Source: Verrucomicrobiaceae bacterium (GTDB taxonomy: Bacteria; Verrucomicrobiota; Verrucomicrobiia; Verrucomicrobiales; Akkermansiaceae). Taken from it: a stretch of DNA of 47,116 nt. Below, piece after piece: positions 35,583 through 45,605 of this stretch. The stretch is from assembly GCA_027485995.1 (NCBI GenBank), contig JAIXPW010000128.1, positions 1 to 47,116 of the forward strand, in the 5' to 3' direction. The stretch's first letter is position 1. Each line of letters begins with the position of its first letter. The position numbers and the translations under genes were made by a program. The notes below the pieces were generated by a model. It searched no databases and was not told where the DNA came from. It worked only from the letters and a program-made list of their open reading frames with translations.

Positions 35583-36183
35583 GACGGGACAAGTGGTTTC
35601 GCACCTTCTCCAAGGCGCGTCTTAAACGGTTCTTCACGGTGCCCAGCGGCGTGCCGAGCCGCTCGGAGATTTCCGAATGCGTGTACTCCAGAAAGACTGC
35701 CAGCTCCAGGCAACTGCGCTCATCGGGTTCGAGCTTCTCCAGCGCGGAGCGGACCCGTCGCCAGTCATCGACCGCCATGATCCGGGGATCCTCCGATCGC
35801 TCCGGTGGCGCATGCAGATGGATCGGCACCACCCTCGATGAATCGCGCTTTTCCCGATGACGGAAGCGCAAGCGGTCGATGCACAGCCCGCGCAACACGG
35901 CGAAGGCCCAGACGAAAGGGGGAGATTGAGCCGGGTCGTAGTCGGCGGATCGATGCCAGATCCGCACGAAGGCATCTTGCAGAACCTCTTCCGCCTCATG
36001 CCGGTCTCCCAGCATCCGACAGGCCACGCCCAACAAGGTGGGACCCCAGAGCCCGTGAAGCTCGTTGAGGGCCGAATCATCGCTCTTTGCCATCCGTACG
36101 ATCAAGCGCACCGCGTCTCCCTCCCGATCGCCAACCAGCCCCGGGGGAGACGCCTGAACAGGATTCAGGGAGGTGGTTGACAT
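35572..36183 (-). CDS. ECF sigma factor
   Basis: About 203 residues from ATG 36,183; an upstream in-frame GTG at 36,201 would add six. Region 2 is LLGVACRMLGDRHEAEEVLQ, DAFVRIWHRSADYD and PFVWAFAVLRGLCIDRLR. Region 4 is LELAVFLEYTHSEISERLGT, PLGTVKNRLRRALEKVRNHL. It resembles SigK-like sigma factors that pair with RskA anti-sigma proteins, as here. It probably activates its own promoter; the divergent region 36,184-36,327 towards sufT would hold it. Confidence 0.93.
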   Translation of the reverse strand: MSTTSLNPVQASPPGLVGDREGDAVRLIVRMAKSDDSALNELHGLWGPTLLGVACRMLGDRHEAEEVLQDAFVRIWHRSADYDPAQSPPFVWAFAVLRGLCIDRLRFRHREKRDSSRVVPIHLHAPPERSEDPRIMAVDDWRRVRSALEKLEPDERSCLELAVFLEYTHSEISERLGTPLGTVKNRLRRALEKVRNHLSRHEF

Positions 36184-36327
36184 GGATCGAAAGAGAGACA
36201 CGGGCGCGAGTATCCGGTTTTAACCGACATTGATCCGACATTTCCGCCCAACTGGATCACAAAATCTGAAAAAATCTGAAAAAACTCATCCCTTGCCCGC
36301 AGGCCCGGGCTGCTTTCTACTCCGTTC

Positions 36328-36873
36328 ATGCACGACAAGATCATTCTCGAGCGCGAGGTCCACGCCGTCCAGATTCCGAGCGGCGATGCCATCACACTGC
36401 CCGCCGGGACCGAAGTCTTCATCACCCAGCGCCTCGGAGGCACATTCACCGTCGCCACCACCCAGGGCCTGGCCCGCATTTCCGCCAAGGACTCCGCTGC
36501 CCTCGGGGTGGACCCGGAGGAGGAGGAAAAGAAGCAGGCGGAAGTCACCCGGCTCAAGGACGCTCCGCTCGAGGAGCAGGTCTGGGCCCAGTTGAAAGCC
36601 GTTTACGATCCGGAAATCCCGGTCGACATCGTCAATCTCGGTCTCGTCTATGACTGCTCGATCGAGGAGGCGGACGGCAAGAAAACCGTCGCCGTGAAAA
36701 TGACCCTCACCGCCCCCGGCTGCGGGATGGGACCCGTCATCGCGGCCGATGCCCAGTCGAAGATCATGACCATCGAGGGCGTGGACGACGCACGGGTTGA
36801 GCTGGTCTGGGATCCCGCCTGGAATCAGGAAATGATTTCCGAAGAGGGCAAGATGAAGCTCGGGATGGTCTAA
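36328..36873 (+). CDS. sufT: SufT-like iron-sulphur maturation protein (MIP18/DUF59)
   Basis: 181 residues. An N-terminal ~75-residue domain (LEREVHAVQIPSGDAITLPA) precedes a DUF59/MIP18 domain with VYDPEIPVDIVNLGLVYD and the cysteine motif LTAPGCGMGPVIAADA. This two-part layout is that of SufT, a helper in maturing Fe-S proteins. No other suf gene is near. The 3' end overlaps the convergent phosphatase gene by 4 nt. Confidence 0.9.
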   Translation: MHDKIILEREVHAVQIPSGDAITLPAGTEVFITQRLGGTFTVATTQGLARISAKDSAALGVDPEEEEKKQAEVTRLKDAPLEEQVWAQLKAVYDPEIPVDIVNLGLVYDCSIEEADGKKTVAVKMTLTAPGCGMGPVIAADAQSKIMTIEGVDDARVELVWDPAWNQEMISEEGKMKLGMV

Positions 36874-37352
36874 GCCTTCTTCGAAGTGCCGTCGATGTAG
36901 GCGATGATCTTCGGGATCGCGAGGTCCAGCACCTCCGCCACCTCCTCGTAGGCCCGGCTGCCCATGCCGATGGGGTCCGGCACGTCGGCTCCGATGCCCT
37001 CGCCCGGAAGATCAACAAACTCGCAGGCCAGGTAGTACTTGTCGCTGTATTCCGGAAACGTCGACTCCAGGACCTGGAGATGCCCCCGGGTCATGGCGAA
37101 AACGTGGGTGGCCTTCTTCAAAAGCTCCTTCGCCACACGACGGCTGCCGAATCCCGGCAGGGCCGCTCCGCGCTTTTTCAAAACCGTCAAGGTCTCGCGG
37201 CTGGCCGCAGTGCCGCGACTCGCCGCGACTCCTGCTGAACTCACCTCGAAGTCGGAACGATCCGCCACCGCCTGACGGAAAAGCGCCTCGGCCATCGGAC
37301 TCCGGCAGGTGTTTCCCGTGCAGACAAAAAGCACGTGTTTGTCAGTCGCCAT
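36870..37352 (-). CDS. Low-molecular-weight protein tyrosine phosphatase family
   Basis: 160 residues. The P-loop is FVCTGNTCRSP at residues 9-19, with nucleophile C11 and R17. The general acid loop is near VPDPIGMGSRAYEEVAE. The length is typical of bacterial Wzb/YwlE proteins, which dephosphorylate protein tyrosine or arginine. RRVAKELLKKATHVFAMTRG matches the family's core. Arsenate reductase is an alternative, but no ars genes are near. Confidence 0.9.
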   Translation of the reverse strand: MATDKHVLFVCTGNTCRSPMAEALFRQAVADRSDFEVSSAGVAASRGTAASRETLTVLKKRGAALPGFGSRRVAKELLKKATHVFAMTRGHLQVLESTFPEYSDKYYLACEFVDLPGEGIGADVPDPIGMGSRAYEEVAEVLDLAIPKIIAYIDGTSKKA

Positions 37353-37454
37353 CGCGGGGACTATCGGCGCGGCGAGGGGGCGGAGTCAAACCGCAAACAA
37401 GGGCCGCGAGCTTGCGCCGGCGATTCCGATCCCTTAAACTCGTATCGCGAATCG

Positions 37455-38087
37455 ATGGAGATTTCAAATCAGCCCGGCATCAGCCTGCGTGCGGCGCGAG
37501 AGAGCGCCGGATGGAGTGTGACCGATGTGGTGCAGCGCACGAAGTTTCCCCGCAGCATCGTCGAGGCGCTCGAAAAGGACGACTACACCGTCTTCTCCAG
37601 CCCGACCTATGCGAAGAGCTACCTCTCTCAGTATGCGGAGTTTCTGGGGGTCGATCCGACATCATGGCTGGACTACTTCGAGCCCGCCAGGTTCGCCCCC
37701 CCGAAGGATATGCGATCCATGATTGAATCCCCTGCGGCACCGGAGGCCCATCGCGCCGGCTCGGGGGCGAGGAACGGAGGATCCAGCCACATGGCTCCGG
37801 CCATCCTTCTGATCCTGATCACTGGCGGACTGATTTACGGAGCAGTCGTCGGCTACGCCTATCTGGAAAAAAATCTGGGCGGGTCGACGGTCCACCCCTT
37901 GCCGGCTCCTCCTGCAGTTGCCACGCCTGAGTCCGGCAGTGCCATCCCCGCCGCGCCATCCCAGCCAGCCCAGGCCCGGCAGGACAACCCGGCCGATGCC
38001 GGAACTCCCGCCAGCGCCGAGCCCGCAGGAAAACCAACGGAGCAACCCAAGATCACCCCACGCGCCACCATCGTCGTCGAAGAGTGA
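37455..38087 (+). CDS. RodZ-like membrane protein with helix-turn-helix
   Basis: 210 residues from ATG 37,455. The N-terminal HTH_25 domain (GISLRAARESAGWSVTDVVQ, RTKFPRSIVEALEKDDYTVF, SYLSQYAEFLGVD) is typical of RodZ, which links MreB to the membrane in rod-shaped cells. One membrane helix follows (APAILLILITGGLIYGAVVG, about 114-133), then a proline/alanine-rich periplasmic tail. The folded C-terminal DUF4115 domain of full RodZ is missing. Its stop abuts that of recQ. Confidence 0.85.
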   Translation: MEISNQPGISLRAARESAGWSVTDVVQRTKFPRSIVEALEKDDYTVFSSPTYAKSYLSQYAEFLGVDPTSWLDYFEPARFAPPKDMRSMIESPAAPEAHRAGSGARNGGSSHMAPAILLILITGGLIYGAVVGYAYLEKNLGGSTVHPLPAPPAVATPESGSAIPAAPSQPAQARQDNPADAGTPASAEPAGKPTEQPKITPRATIVVEE

Positions 38088-40205
<2,118 letters not shown>

Positions 40206-40329
40206 GTTGCTGCGCAAATGAACAACAACCCGCCAAACCGGTCAAGCCCACGAGGCCCGATTGTAAAGAGTCTGCGAAGCCATCAATTCGGGATTCCCAC
40301 AGGCCTACAAACCCTCCACGTTTTATCCA

Positions 40330-41379
40330 ATGCCGACCATCCATGATTATGTCCGCAGCGCCTTCACCGAAGGCGCGACCGATCTGATCCTCTCCGAAGG
40401 CCACCCACCGCGGGTCCGCATCAACGGCGAGATCATCCCTTTCGAAAACCATCCGCTCGATCACGAGGAAATGGTCTCGTTCTGGCAGGACGTCGGCGCG
40501 GACCCCGCCACCGATCTGGAAAAAGACATCGGCTGGAGCTCGGGCGACGGCTCACGGCTTCGCGTCAACCTCTTCAAGTCCCTCGGCGGCCTCTGCGCGG
40601 TGCTGCGCCCGATCAAGCGCTCGATCCCCGACTTCCAGGAGCTCGGCCTGCCTTCACCCCTGCTGATGTCCTGGCTCGCCCGGCGCAGCGGACTCATCAT
40701 CGTCAGCGGACCCACCGGCTGCGGAAAGTCCACCTCGGTCGCCAGTTGCCTCGACTGGATCAACCACCACTACCGCCGTCATGTCGTGACCATTGAGGAC
40801 CCGGTGGAATATCTCTTCGAGGACGACCTCAGCCACTTTTCGCAACGCGAGGTGGGCCAGGACACGCCCTCCTTCTCGATCGCCCTCCGCGCCGCCCTGC
40901 GCCAGAGCCCGGATGTGATCTTCCTCGGTGAAATCCGTGATGAAGACAGCGCCCTGATCGCCCTGCGTGCCGCCGAAACCGGCCACCTCGTCCTTGCCAC
41001 CCTCCACAGCCCCGGCGTCGCCGAGTCCCTCGAACGCCTCGGCAACCTCTACTCGCCGAACCATCGCGACGCCTCCCTCCAGCTCCTTTCGAACCACCTC
41101 ATCGGCATCCTCTCCCAACGCCTCCTGCCCTCCGCCGAAGGCGGCCTGCACCTCGTGGTCGAACACCTCGAAAACGAAGCCGCCGTCCGTGGCTGGATCC
41201 GCGAGCGCCAGCAGGCCGAAATCCGCGACATGCTCCACCGCTCCGATTCCCCCGGCAACCTCTCCTTCCTCAAGTCCCTCTGCGACGCCGTCTTCGCCGG
41301 AAAGATCCACCCCGCCACCGCCCGAGCCGCCGCGCCGAATCCACTCGATCTCGATCGCGCTCTGCGTGGCATCGCTTAA
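40330..41379 (+). CDS. PilT/PilU-like twitching ATPase, first paralogue
   Basis: 349 residues. N-terminal PAS-like domain with TEGATDLILSEGHPPRVRIN, then a RecA-like ATPase core: Walker A GPTGCGKST (about 127-135), Asp box VVTIEDPVEYLF, Walker B PDVIFLGEIRDEDSA and His box ETGHLVLATLHSPG. It should power type IV pilus retraction at the inner membrane. It is followed by a second pilT-like gene 224 bp on. It differs from canonical PilT in TLHSPG (usually TLHT) and a shorter tail, so it may be the accessory PilU-type motor. Confidence 0.9.
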   Translation: MPTIHDYVRSAFTEGATDLILSEGHPPRVRINGEIIPFENHPLDHEEMVSFWQDVGADPATDLEKDIGWSSGDGSRLRVNLFKSLGGLCAVLRPIKRSIPDFQELGLPSPLLMSWLARRSGLIIVSGPTGCGKSTSVASCLDWINHHYRRHVVTIEDPVEYLFEDDLSHFSQREVGQDTPSFSIALRAALRQSPDVIFLGEIRDEDSALIALRAAETGHLVLATLHSPGVAESLERLGNLYSPNHRDASLQLLSNHLIGILSQRLLPSAEGGLHLVVEHLENEAAVRGWIRERQQAEIRDMLHRSDSPGNLSFLKSLCDAVFAGKIHPATARAAAPNPLDLDRALRGIA

Positions 41380-41603
41380 GTTCCAAGGGCCAAGTTCCAA
41401 GTGCCAAAGAAGAGAAAGCACGAAGCACTAAATTCAAAATTCGAAATGAAGAATCGGCCTCGCCATATCACTTCGACGTTCAATGTTGGACGTTCAATGT
41501 TCAATGTTCTCCCCCCCTCCTCTTCCCTGAAAACTGAACACTGAAACCTAGCAAACTTTCTCCACTCTTGAATCTTAAATCTTGAATCTTGAATCTCTAA
41601 CTT
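41380..41603. repeat. Mosaic of short low-complexity repeats between the two pilT-like genes
   Basis: Five different micro-repeats in a row: TTCCAAGGGCCAAGTTCCAA (about 41,382); AAATTCAAAATTCGAAATG (about 41,429); TTCAATGTT three times with GGAC (about 41,480-41,510); AAAACTGAACACTGAAA (about 41,530); and TTGAATCTTAAATCTTGAAT continuing to 41,597. Similar words lie at 424-470 and 42,690-42,722. There is no gene. Origin unknown. Confidence 0.75.
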
Positions 41604-42680
41604 ATGTCCCAACTCCGCGACATCGACGACTACCTCCGCATGGCTGTGGAAAACGGCGGCTCCGACCTGCACCTCAGCGTCGATGCCCCTCCCGCTGCCC
41701 GCATCAATGGCACCCTCATCCCATTGGAGGACTTTACCCTCACGCCGGATGCCACCCGGACGTTGATCTTCTCGACCCTGTCGGAAACCCAGCGCTCGCG
41801 ACTTGAGACCGAATGGGAGCTCGACTACGCGCTTGAGATCACCGGGCTCGGCCGCTTCCGCGCCAATGTCCACTATGCCCGCAACCACCTCGAAGCCGCC
41901 TTCCGCCACATCCCGCCGGAGGTCCCGGAGCTTTCCCAGCTCGGCCACTCGCCCACCATCGAGCAGTTCTGCCAGCACCGTCGCGGCCTGGTCCTCGTCA
42001 CCGGGATCACCGGTTCCGGGAAAACCACCACCCTCGCTGCCATGGTGAAACGCATTGCCGAGACCCGCTCCGGCGTCGTCATCACCATCGAGGACCCCGT
42101 CGAGTTTGTCCTTCCCCACCGCTCCTGCCTCATCAAGCAGCGCGAGATCGGCAAGGACACCAAGTCCTTCTCCATGGCCCTCCGCCAGGCCCTGCGACAG
42201 GACCCGGACGTCATTGTGGTCTCGGAGCTGCGCGACCTGGAAACCATCCGCATCGCCCTGACCGCTGCCGAGACCGGACACCTCGTGCTCGCCACGCTCC
42301 ACACCGTCGATGCCCCGCAGACCATCGACCGTCTCGTCGATGTCTTCCCGCCCGACCAGCAGCAGCAGATCCTCGCTCAGCTTTCCAATGTCCTCGAAGG
42401 CATCGTCTGCCAGCGCCTGCTGCCAAAGGCGGACGGCAGCGGTCGCATCCTCGCCACCGAGGTCATGAGCGTCAACTATGGCCTCCGTACCTGCATCCGC
42501 GATCGCAAGGTCGAGCAACTCGTCGGCCTCATGGAGATCGGCAGCAAGGAAGGCATGCACACCATCGACGACTCCCTCGAGCTCCTCCTCCAGCAAGGCA
42601 CCATCACCCGCGAGGAAGCTCTCTTCCAGTGCCGCGACCGTCAGCGTTTCCTCCCTCCGCCGCCAGTGAGGAAGAAATGA
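41604..42680 (+). CDS. pilT: PilT-like twitching ATPase, second paralogue
   Basis: 358 residues. N-terminal NGGSDLHLSVDAPPAARING, then Walker A GITGSGKTTT (about 133-142), Asp box VITIEDPVEFVL, Walker B region PDVIVVSELRDLETI, His box ETGHLVLATLHTVDA and a C-terminal domain with DDSLELLLQQGTITREEAL. It is closer to canonical PilT than its upstream neighbour. In the Walker B region GEMRD of PilT is replaced by SELRD; the glutamate is kept. It probably acts together with the first paralogue in retracting type IV pili, which would also support DNA uptake. Confidence 0.92.
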   Translation: MSQLRDIDDYLRMAVENGGSDLHLSVDAPPAARINGTLIPLEDFTLTPDATRTLIFSTLSETQRSRLETEWELDYALEITGLGRFRANVHYARNHLEAAFRHIPPEVPELSQLGHSPTIEQFCQHRRGLVLVTGITGSGKTTTLAAMVKRIAETRSGVVITIEDPVEFVLPHRSCLIKQREIGKDTKSFSMALRQALRQDPDVIVVSELRDLETIRIALTAAETGHLVLATLHTVDAPQTIDRLVDVFPPDQQQQILAQLSNVLEGIVCQRLLPKADGSGRILATEVMSVNYGLRTCIRDRKVEQLVGLMEIGSKEGMHTIDDSLELLLQQGTITREEALFQCRDRQRFLPPPPVRKK

Positions 42681-43043
42681 GGGGGGAATGACGAATTCCG
42701 AAATCCGAATGACGAAATCCCCTCCAACCCCATCGATTTCCCGGGAATCCAGCGTTTTCGGGGTAGTGCACTACTCCGGCTACAGATACCCCCCAGTCCG
42801 CTGGAAGGGCAAACCGGGCGAAAATGTTACGAAGCGGCCTGACCCTTTTCACCGTGACCCCTTTCACTGAACGCTTCAAACCTTCCCAAAGACTGAATCC
42901 CAGCTTGGCTTGCCAGCATGAAGGACCTAAAACGCCCTCCATGAACGAGGTCGCCAAAATTCTTACTTCCGGGTTGCCTTTGCCCCTGATCAACAACCGG
43001 TTGTTCAATACCCCCTAAACCCGACAGGTTGTTCAACAACACT
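42681..43043. other. Non-coding junction between pilT and the cassette array
   Basis: 363 bp. It holds a micro-repeat (GAATTCCGAAATCCGAATGA, about 42,693-42,722), a direct repeat TGACCCTTTTCAC / TGACCCCTTTCAC (42,840-42,852 and 42,855-42,867) and the palindromic region described next. I searched both strands for tyrosine-recombinase motifs of an integron integrase and saw none. The 134-residue minus-strand frame across it resembles nothing known. Confidence 0.7.
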
Positions 43044-43050
43044 GTTCGCC
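42992..43050 (+). other. Candidate attI-like entry site of the cassette array
   Basis: A perfect 14-bp palindrome AACAACCGGTTGTT (42,992-43,005), then GGTTGTTCAA at 42,999 and again at 43,027 in a GTTGTTCAACAAC dyad, then the core GTTCGCC at 43,044-43,050, where the first cassette begins. Integrase-binding repeats beside a GTT core are what an attI site has. No hairpin attC structure is visible here, so this is not simply another cassette end. The role is inferred. Confidence 0.5.
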
Positions 43051-43065
43051 CAACCCCAACACGCC

Positions 43066-43497
43066 ATGCCCGATGAAGCGAGAACCAAATGCAAGAGCTG
43101 TGCCGCCTCGATTCTGCCAGCCACCGCTGACCGCTTTGATGGATATTGTGCGCCCTGCTACAAAGAACTTAACGCGATCCCATACATTCCGCCGCCACAG
43201 CCGCCTCAGGGCCTGCTCAGTAAGCTTTTGGGATACTTGGCTCCTATTTTGTTCATTGGTTTGTTTTTCTTGGGTATCCCACTTGGCTACAAACTGATTC
43301 TTGGCGGTTCTCGATCGACGGTTACTTCTGGTGTCATCAAGGCGGTTTACATGACACATCCCATCAGCGACGCGAGATTGGAGGGGAGACACGCCCGTAT
43401 CGTTGCCGACTACTTGATCGTGGATATGGATGGTGGACGCAAGCTGTGGATTTCCGAGGAGAATCTAGTCGGAGTCGAGTTCGATTCTGAAGACTGA
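43066..43497 (+). CDS. Cassette 1: zinc-ribbon membrane protein
   Basis: 143 residues. An N-terminal zinc ribbon (CKSCAASI... CAPCYKEL) is followed by a proline-rich linker, one membrane helix (YLAPILFIGLFFLGIPLGYK) and a ~60-residue C-terminal domain (ARIVADYLIVDMDGGRKLWI) that looks beta-rich. Function unknown. The start is 22 nt after the cassette's core. The zinc ribbon should be cytosolic if the helix is a simple anchor. Confidence 0.75.
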   Translation: MPDEARTKCKSCAASILPATADRFDGYCAPCYKELNAIPYIPPPQPPQGLLSKLLGYLAPILFIGLFFLGIPLGYKLILGGSRSTVTSGVIKAVYMTHPISDARLEGRHARIVADYLIVDMDGGRKLWISEENLVGVEFDSED

Positions 43498-43535
43498 CCA
43501 CTCAACATGCCGCCACCACCTCACAACCAACGAAG

Positions 43536-43662
43536 GGCGAACAAGGCGCGGCTGGACAACCGCTGGGGCAGCTCTATCGTCCATGATTTCCGTAACTTTA
43601 ACCCGCCATTCCGTCTCGACGCTCACCCCCGCCCCAGCGGTGCCAGCGCTTGAACGTTAGCC
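43536..43662 (+). other. attC1 (127 bp)
   Basis: R'' GGCGAAC at 43,536-43,542. Left arm GCTGGACAACCGCTGGGGC and right arm GCCCCAGCGGTGCCAGCGC pair, with the unpaired bases typical of attC. R' GTTAGCC at 43,656-43,662. Confidence 0.9.
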
Positions 43663-43668
43663 CAAGAA

Positions 43669-44193
43669 ATGGAGACCGAAGACATCATCTCACGTGTGCT
43701 TGATCGGATCCGTTCTGATCGCTCGGGTGTTCAGCGCCCAGATCCACCGGTGACTGATGAGTCGTGGCGACAGACCGAAGAAGCCATCGGATTTCCGCTT
43801 CCTCCACTACTTCGCGAGCTTTACGTGCGAGTCGGGAACGGCGGATACGGGCCAGGATATGCTTTGCGAGGCGCGATTGGCGGAGCGACTGACGACAACG
43901 GATGGGACTTGGTCGAATACTACCTGGCTCAGATGGAAGGGGATCCCGATTGCCCCGAGTGGATTTGGCCCGCTGGTCTTGTCGGGCTGAACGACTGGGG
44001 ATGTGCGATTGCCTCCTGCGTTGATTGCAGCGTTCCCGGGTTTCCAATGGTTGGCTTTGACCCCAACGGCCTCGATCCCGTAGATCCGGACACTTGGAGC
44101 GCGTCATTTGTGCAGACTGGAATTTGCTTCGATGACTGGATTACTGCCTGGGCGGCTGGCGACGACCTCAAGCAACCACAAAGAAGAGGCTAA
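43669..44193 (+). CDS. Cassette 2: SUKH (SMI1/KNR4)-family protein
   Basis: 174 residues. The motif run SWRQTEEAIGFPLPPLLREL, RVGNGGYGPGYALRG and WPAGLVGLNDWGCAIASCVD fits the SMI1/KNR4 (SUKH) superfamily, which includes many immunity proteins against contact-dependent and polymorphic toxins. No toxin gene is near, so it may be an orphan immunity gene. Its TAA stop is supplied by the R'' core of attC2 (GGCTAAC), so the frame runs exactly to the cassette's recombination site. Confidence 0.8.
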   Translation: METEDIISRVLDRIRSDRSGVQRPDPPVTDESWRQTEEAIGFPLPPLLRELYVRVGNGGYGPGYALRGAIGGATDDNGWDLVEYYLAQMEGDPDCPEWIWPAGLVGLNDWGCAIASCVDCSVPGFPMVGFDPNGLDPVDPDTWSASFVQTGICFDDWITAWAAGDDLKQPQRRG

Positions 44194-44315
44194 CAAGCCG
44201 CGCCGTGACAACCACTACCAGCCGTTCAGTTTCGATGATTTCCCCTTACCACAACCCCAACCCCGTGATCGACGCGCGCCCCCGCTGGTAGTGGTGCACG
44301 CGCTCATCGTTCGCC
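44188..44315 (+). other. attC2 (128 bp)
   Basis: R'' GGCTAAC at 44,188-44,194. Arms ACAACCACTACCAGC and GCTGGTAGTGGTGC pair. R' GTTCGCC at 44,309-44,315. R'' is the exact complement of this cassette's own start, GTTAGCC. Confidence 0.9.
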
Positions 44316-44336
44316 CAAGTAACGGAGTCCATCCCC

Positions 44337-44837
44337 ATGCAGCATAAGTTCGAAGTCCGTGTAGACCGAGTAATGGCGTGCCAGGCATGGAACGCTTGGT
44401 TTTGGCGCAGTCAGAAGATTTGGAAGCTAGCATTGGCTGTGGGGGCGATTTTGGCCGTCGCCTTCCTTGACATGCGGAGTGGTTCTCTGAGCACTCTGAG
44501 CATCGTCGGGCTGACGGTGATTGGATTTGGCGCTCTCATCTTCACCGGCATCTACGTCGTTGGACGTCGACGTTCTTTGACGAAGCTCGATTCCATTGAG
44601 GACGGCAAGGCTTCGTATTGCCTCACGGAGGAGCATATTCAGGCACAGAGTTCATTAGGCTCGATGTCGCTTGCATGGTCAGCTATTGCGGAACTACGTC
44701 GATACAGAAGTCTGATTTTGTTTCGCTTTCGTGGAGCGATCTACTCGGTTTTGCCAGCCGACCAGATTCCCGATGAGTCCCTGAAGTTCATGATCGAGCG
44801 ATGCAGGGCATCAGGGGCAGAGATTAGAGACCTATGA
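44337..44837 (+). CDS. Cassette 3: YcxB-like membrane protein
   Basis: 166 residues. Two membrane helices (LALAVGAILAVAFLDM, LSIVGLTVIGFGALIFTGIYV) are followed by a C-terminal domain with SYCLTEEHIQAQSSLGSMSL, AWSAIAELRRYRSLILFRFR and GAIYSVLPADQIP, the layout of YcxB-like proteins of unknown function. The start is 28 nt after the core. Confidence 0.75.
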   Translation: MQHKFEVRVDRVMACQAWNAWFWRSQKIWKLALAVGAILAVAFLDMRSGSLSTLSIVGLTVIGFGALIFTGIYVVGRRRSLTKLDSIEDGKASYCLTEEHIQAQSSLGSMSLAWSAIAELRRYRSLILFRFRGAIYSVLPADQIPDESLKFMIERCRASGAEIRDL

Positions 44838-44863
44838 CACCAGCTACGGACACACCAAACAAG

Positions 44864-44956
44864 GGCGAACAAAACGGATGCAGGCAACGGCTCGTATGGC
44901 ATCTGTCGTGTCATCGACGCTTTCCGCTCGCCGTCGCCTGATCCGAGACGTTCGCC
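44864..44956 (+). other. attC3 (93 bp)
   Basis: R'' GGCGAAC at 44,864-44,870, left arm GATGCAGGCAACGGC, right arm GCCGTCGCCTGATCC, R' GTTCGCC at 44,950-44,956. Nearly the same sequence as attC4 and reverse site a. Confidence 0.92.
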
Positions 44957-44978
44957 AAACCACTGAGCGCCATCCGTG

Positions 44979-45476
44979 ATGAAGTCAGCCATCGAAGCAT
45001 ATCTCTCAGGTCGGCAGCACTGGGTAGGAGAGACAGTTCAGCTCGGCTGGTTTGTATTTCGCATCGCTGAGGCTGGCAATCCGCCACGCATCGAGTCCCT
45101 CGACTTTCGTCAGATAGCATCGTTCACCGATGATTTTCGGATGGCCGAGCAGATCGACGCATCGCAGCAGGATACGCTTCGTTCATTTGGTGTTGCTGAG
45201 CATCCCTGCACGCTGCGGCAGTCTGCATTGGTTTCCATATCTTATGCACCCGATCATCCTGATGCGTTCCTCCAGCGGCAGGACAGCACGGACGACAATG
45301 ACTCAGGCTGGTATGTCGGCGTATCAGACGATCCCGCAGACATGGACGATGTGGCTTCATTTTCCAGACGTTCACTTTACGAACTGACCATTCACGACAT
45401 GCGTCTTGCTCGCTTCTGGCTTCTGCCTACAGGGACAACCATCCATCTCCGAGATCATGCAACAGGGAAGCCATGA
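44979..45476 (+). CDS. Cassette 4: possible Imm33-like protein
   Basis: 165 residues from ATG 44,979; a GTG lies one codon upstream. The C-terminal half (DNDSGWYVGVSDDPADMDDV, FSRRSLYELTIHDMRLARFW, LLPTGTTIHL) recalls the Imm33/DUF2185 group of immunity-like proteins. The N-terminal half is not recognised. The resemblance is from memory and moderate. It sits between two closely related attC sites, attC3 and attC4. Confidence 0.65.
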   Translation: MKSAIEAYLSGRQHWVGETVQLGWFVFRIAEAGNPPRIESLDFRQIASFTDDFRMAEQIDASQQDTLRSFGVAEHPCTLRQSALVSISYAPDHPDAFLQRQDSTDDNDSGWYVGVSDDPADMDDVASFSRRSLYELTIHDMRLARFWLLPTGTTIHLRDHATGKP

Positions 45477-45507
45477 TCACACCATCCCACACCACCGGCC
45501 AACCAAG

Positions 45508-45600
45508 GGCGAACAAAACGGATGCAGGCAACGGCTCGAAGGCTGTCTGTCGTGTCAGCAACGTCTTGCGCTCGCCGTCGCCTGATCCGAAACGTTCGAC
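45508..45600 (+). other. attC4 (93 bp)
   Basis: R'' GGCGAAC at 45,508-45,514, the same arms as attC3, R' GTTCGAC at 45,594-45,600. Confidence 0.92.
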
Positions 45601-45605
45601 GTGAG

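Noticed and set aside
41376..42596. 406-codon minus-strand frame opposite the second pilT-like gene
   Set aside because: The Walker motifs are on the plus strand, and its 5' part translates micro-repeats.
42604..43008. Minus-strand 134-codon frame left of the array as a possible integron integrase
   Set aside because: It is in the right place and direction for intI, but has no tyrosine-recombinase motifs, and part of it translates micro-repeats and pilT antisense.
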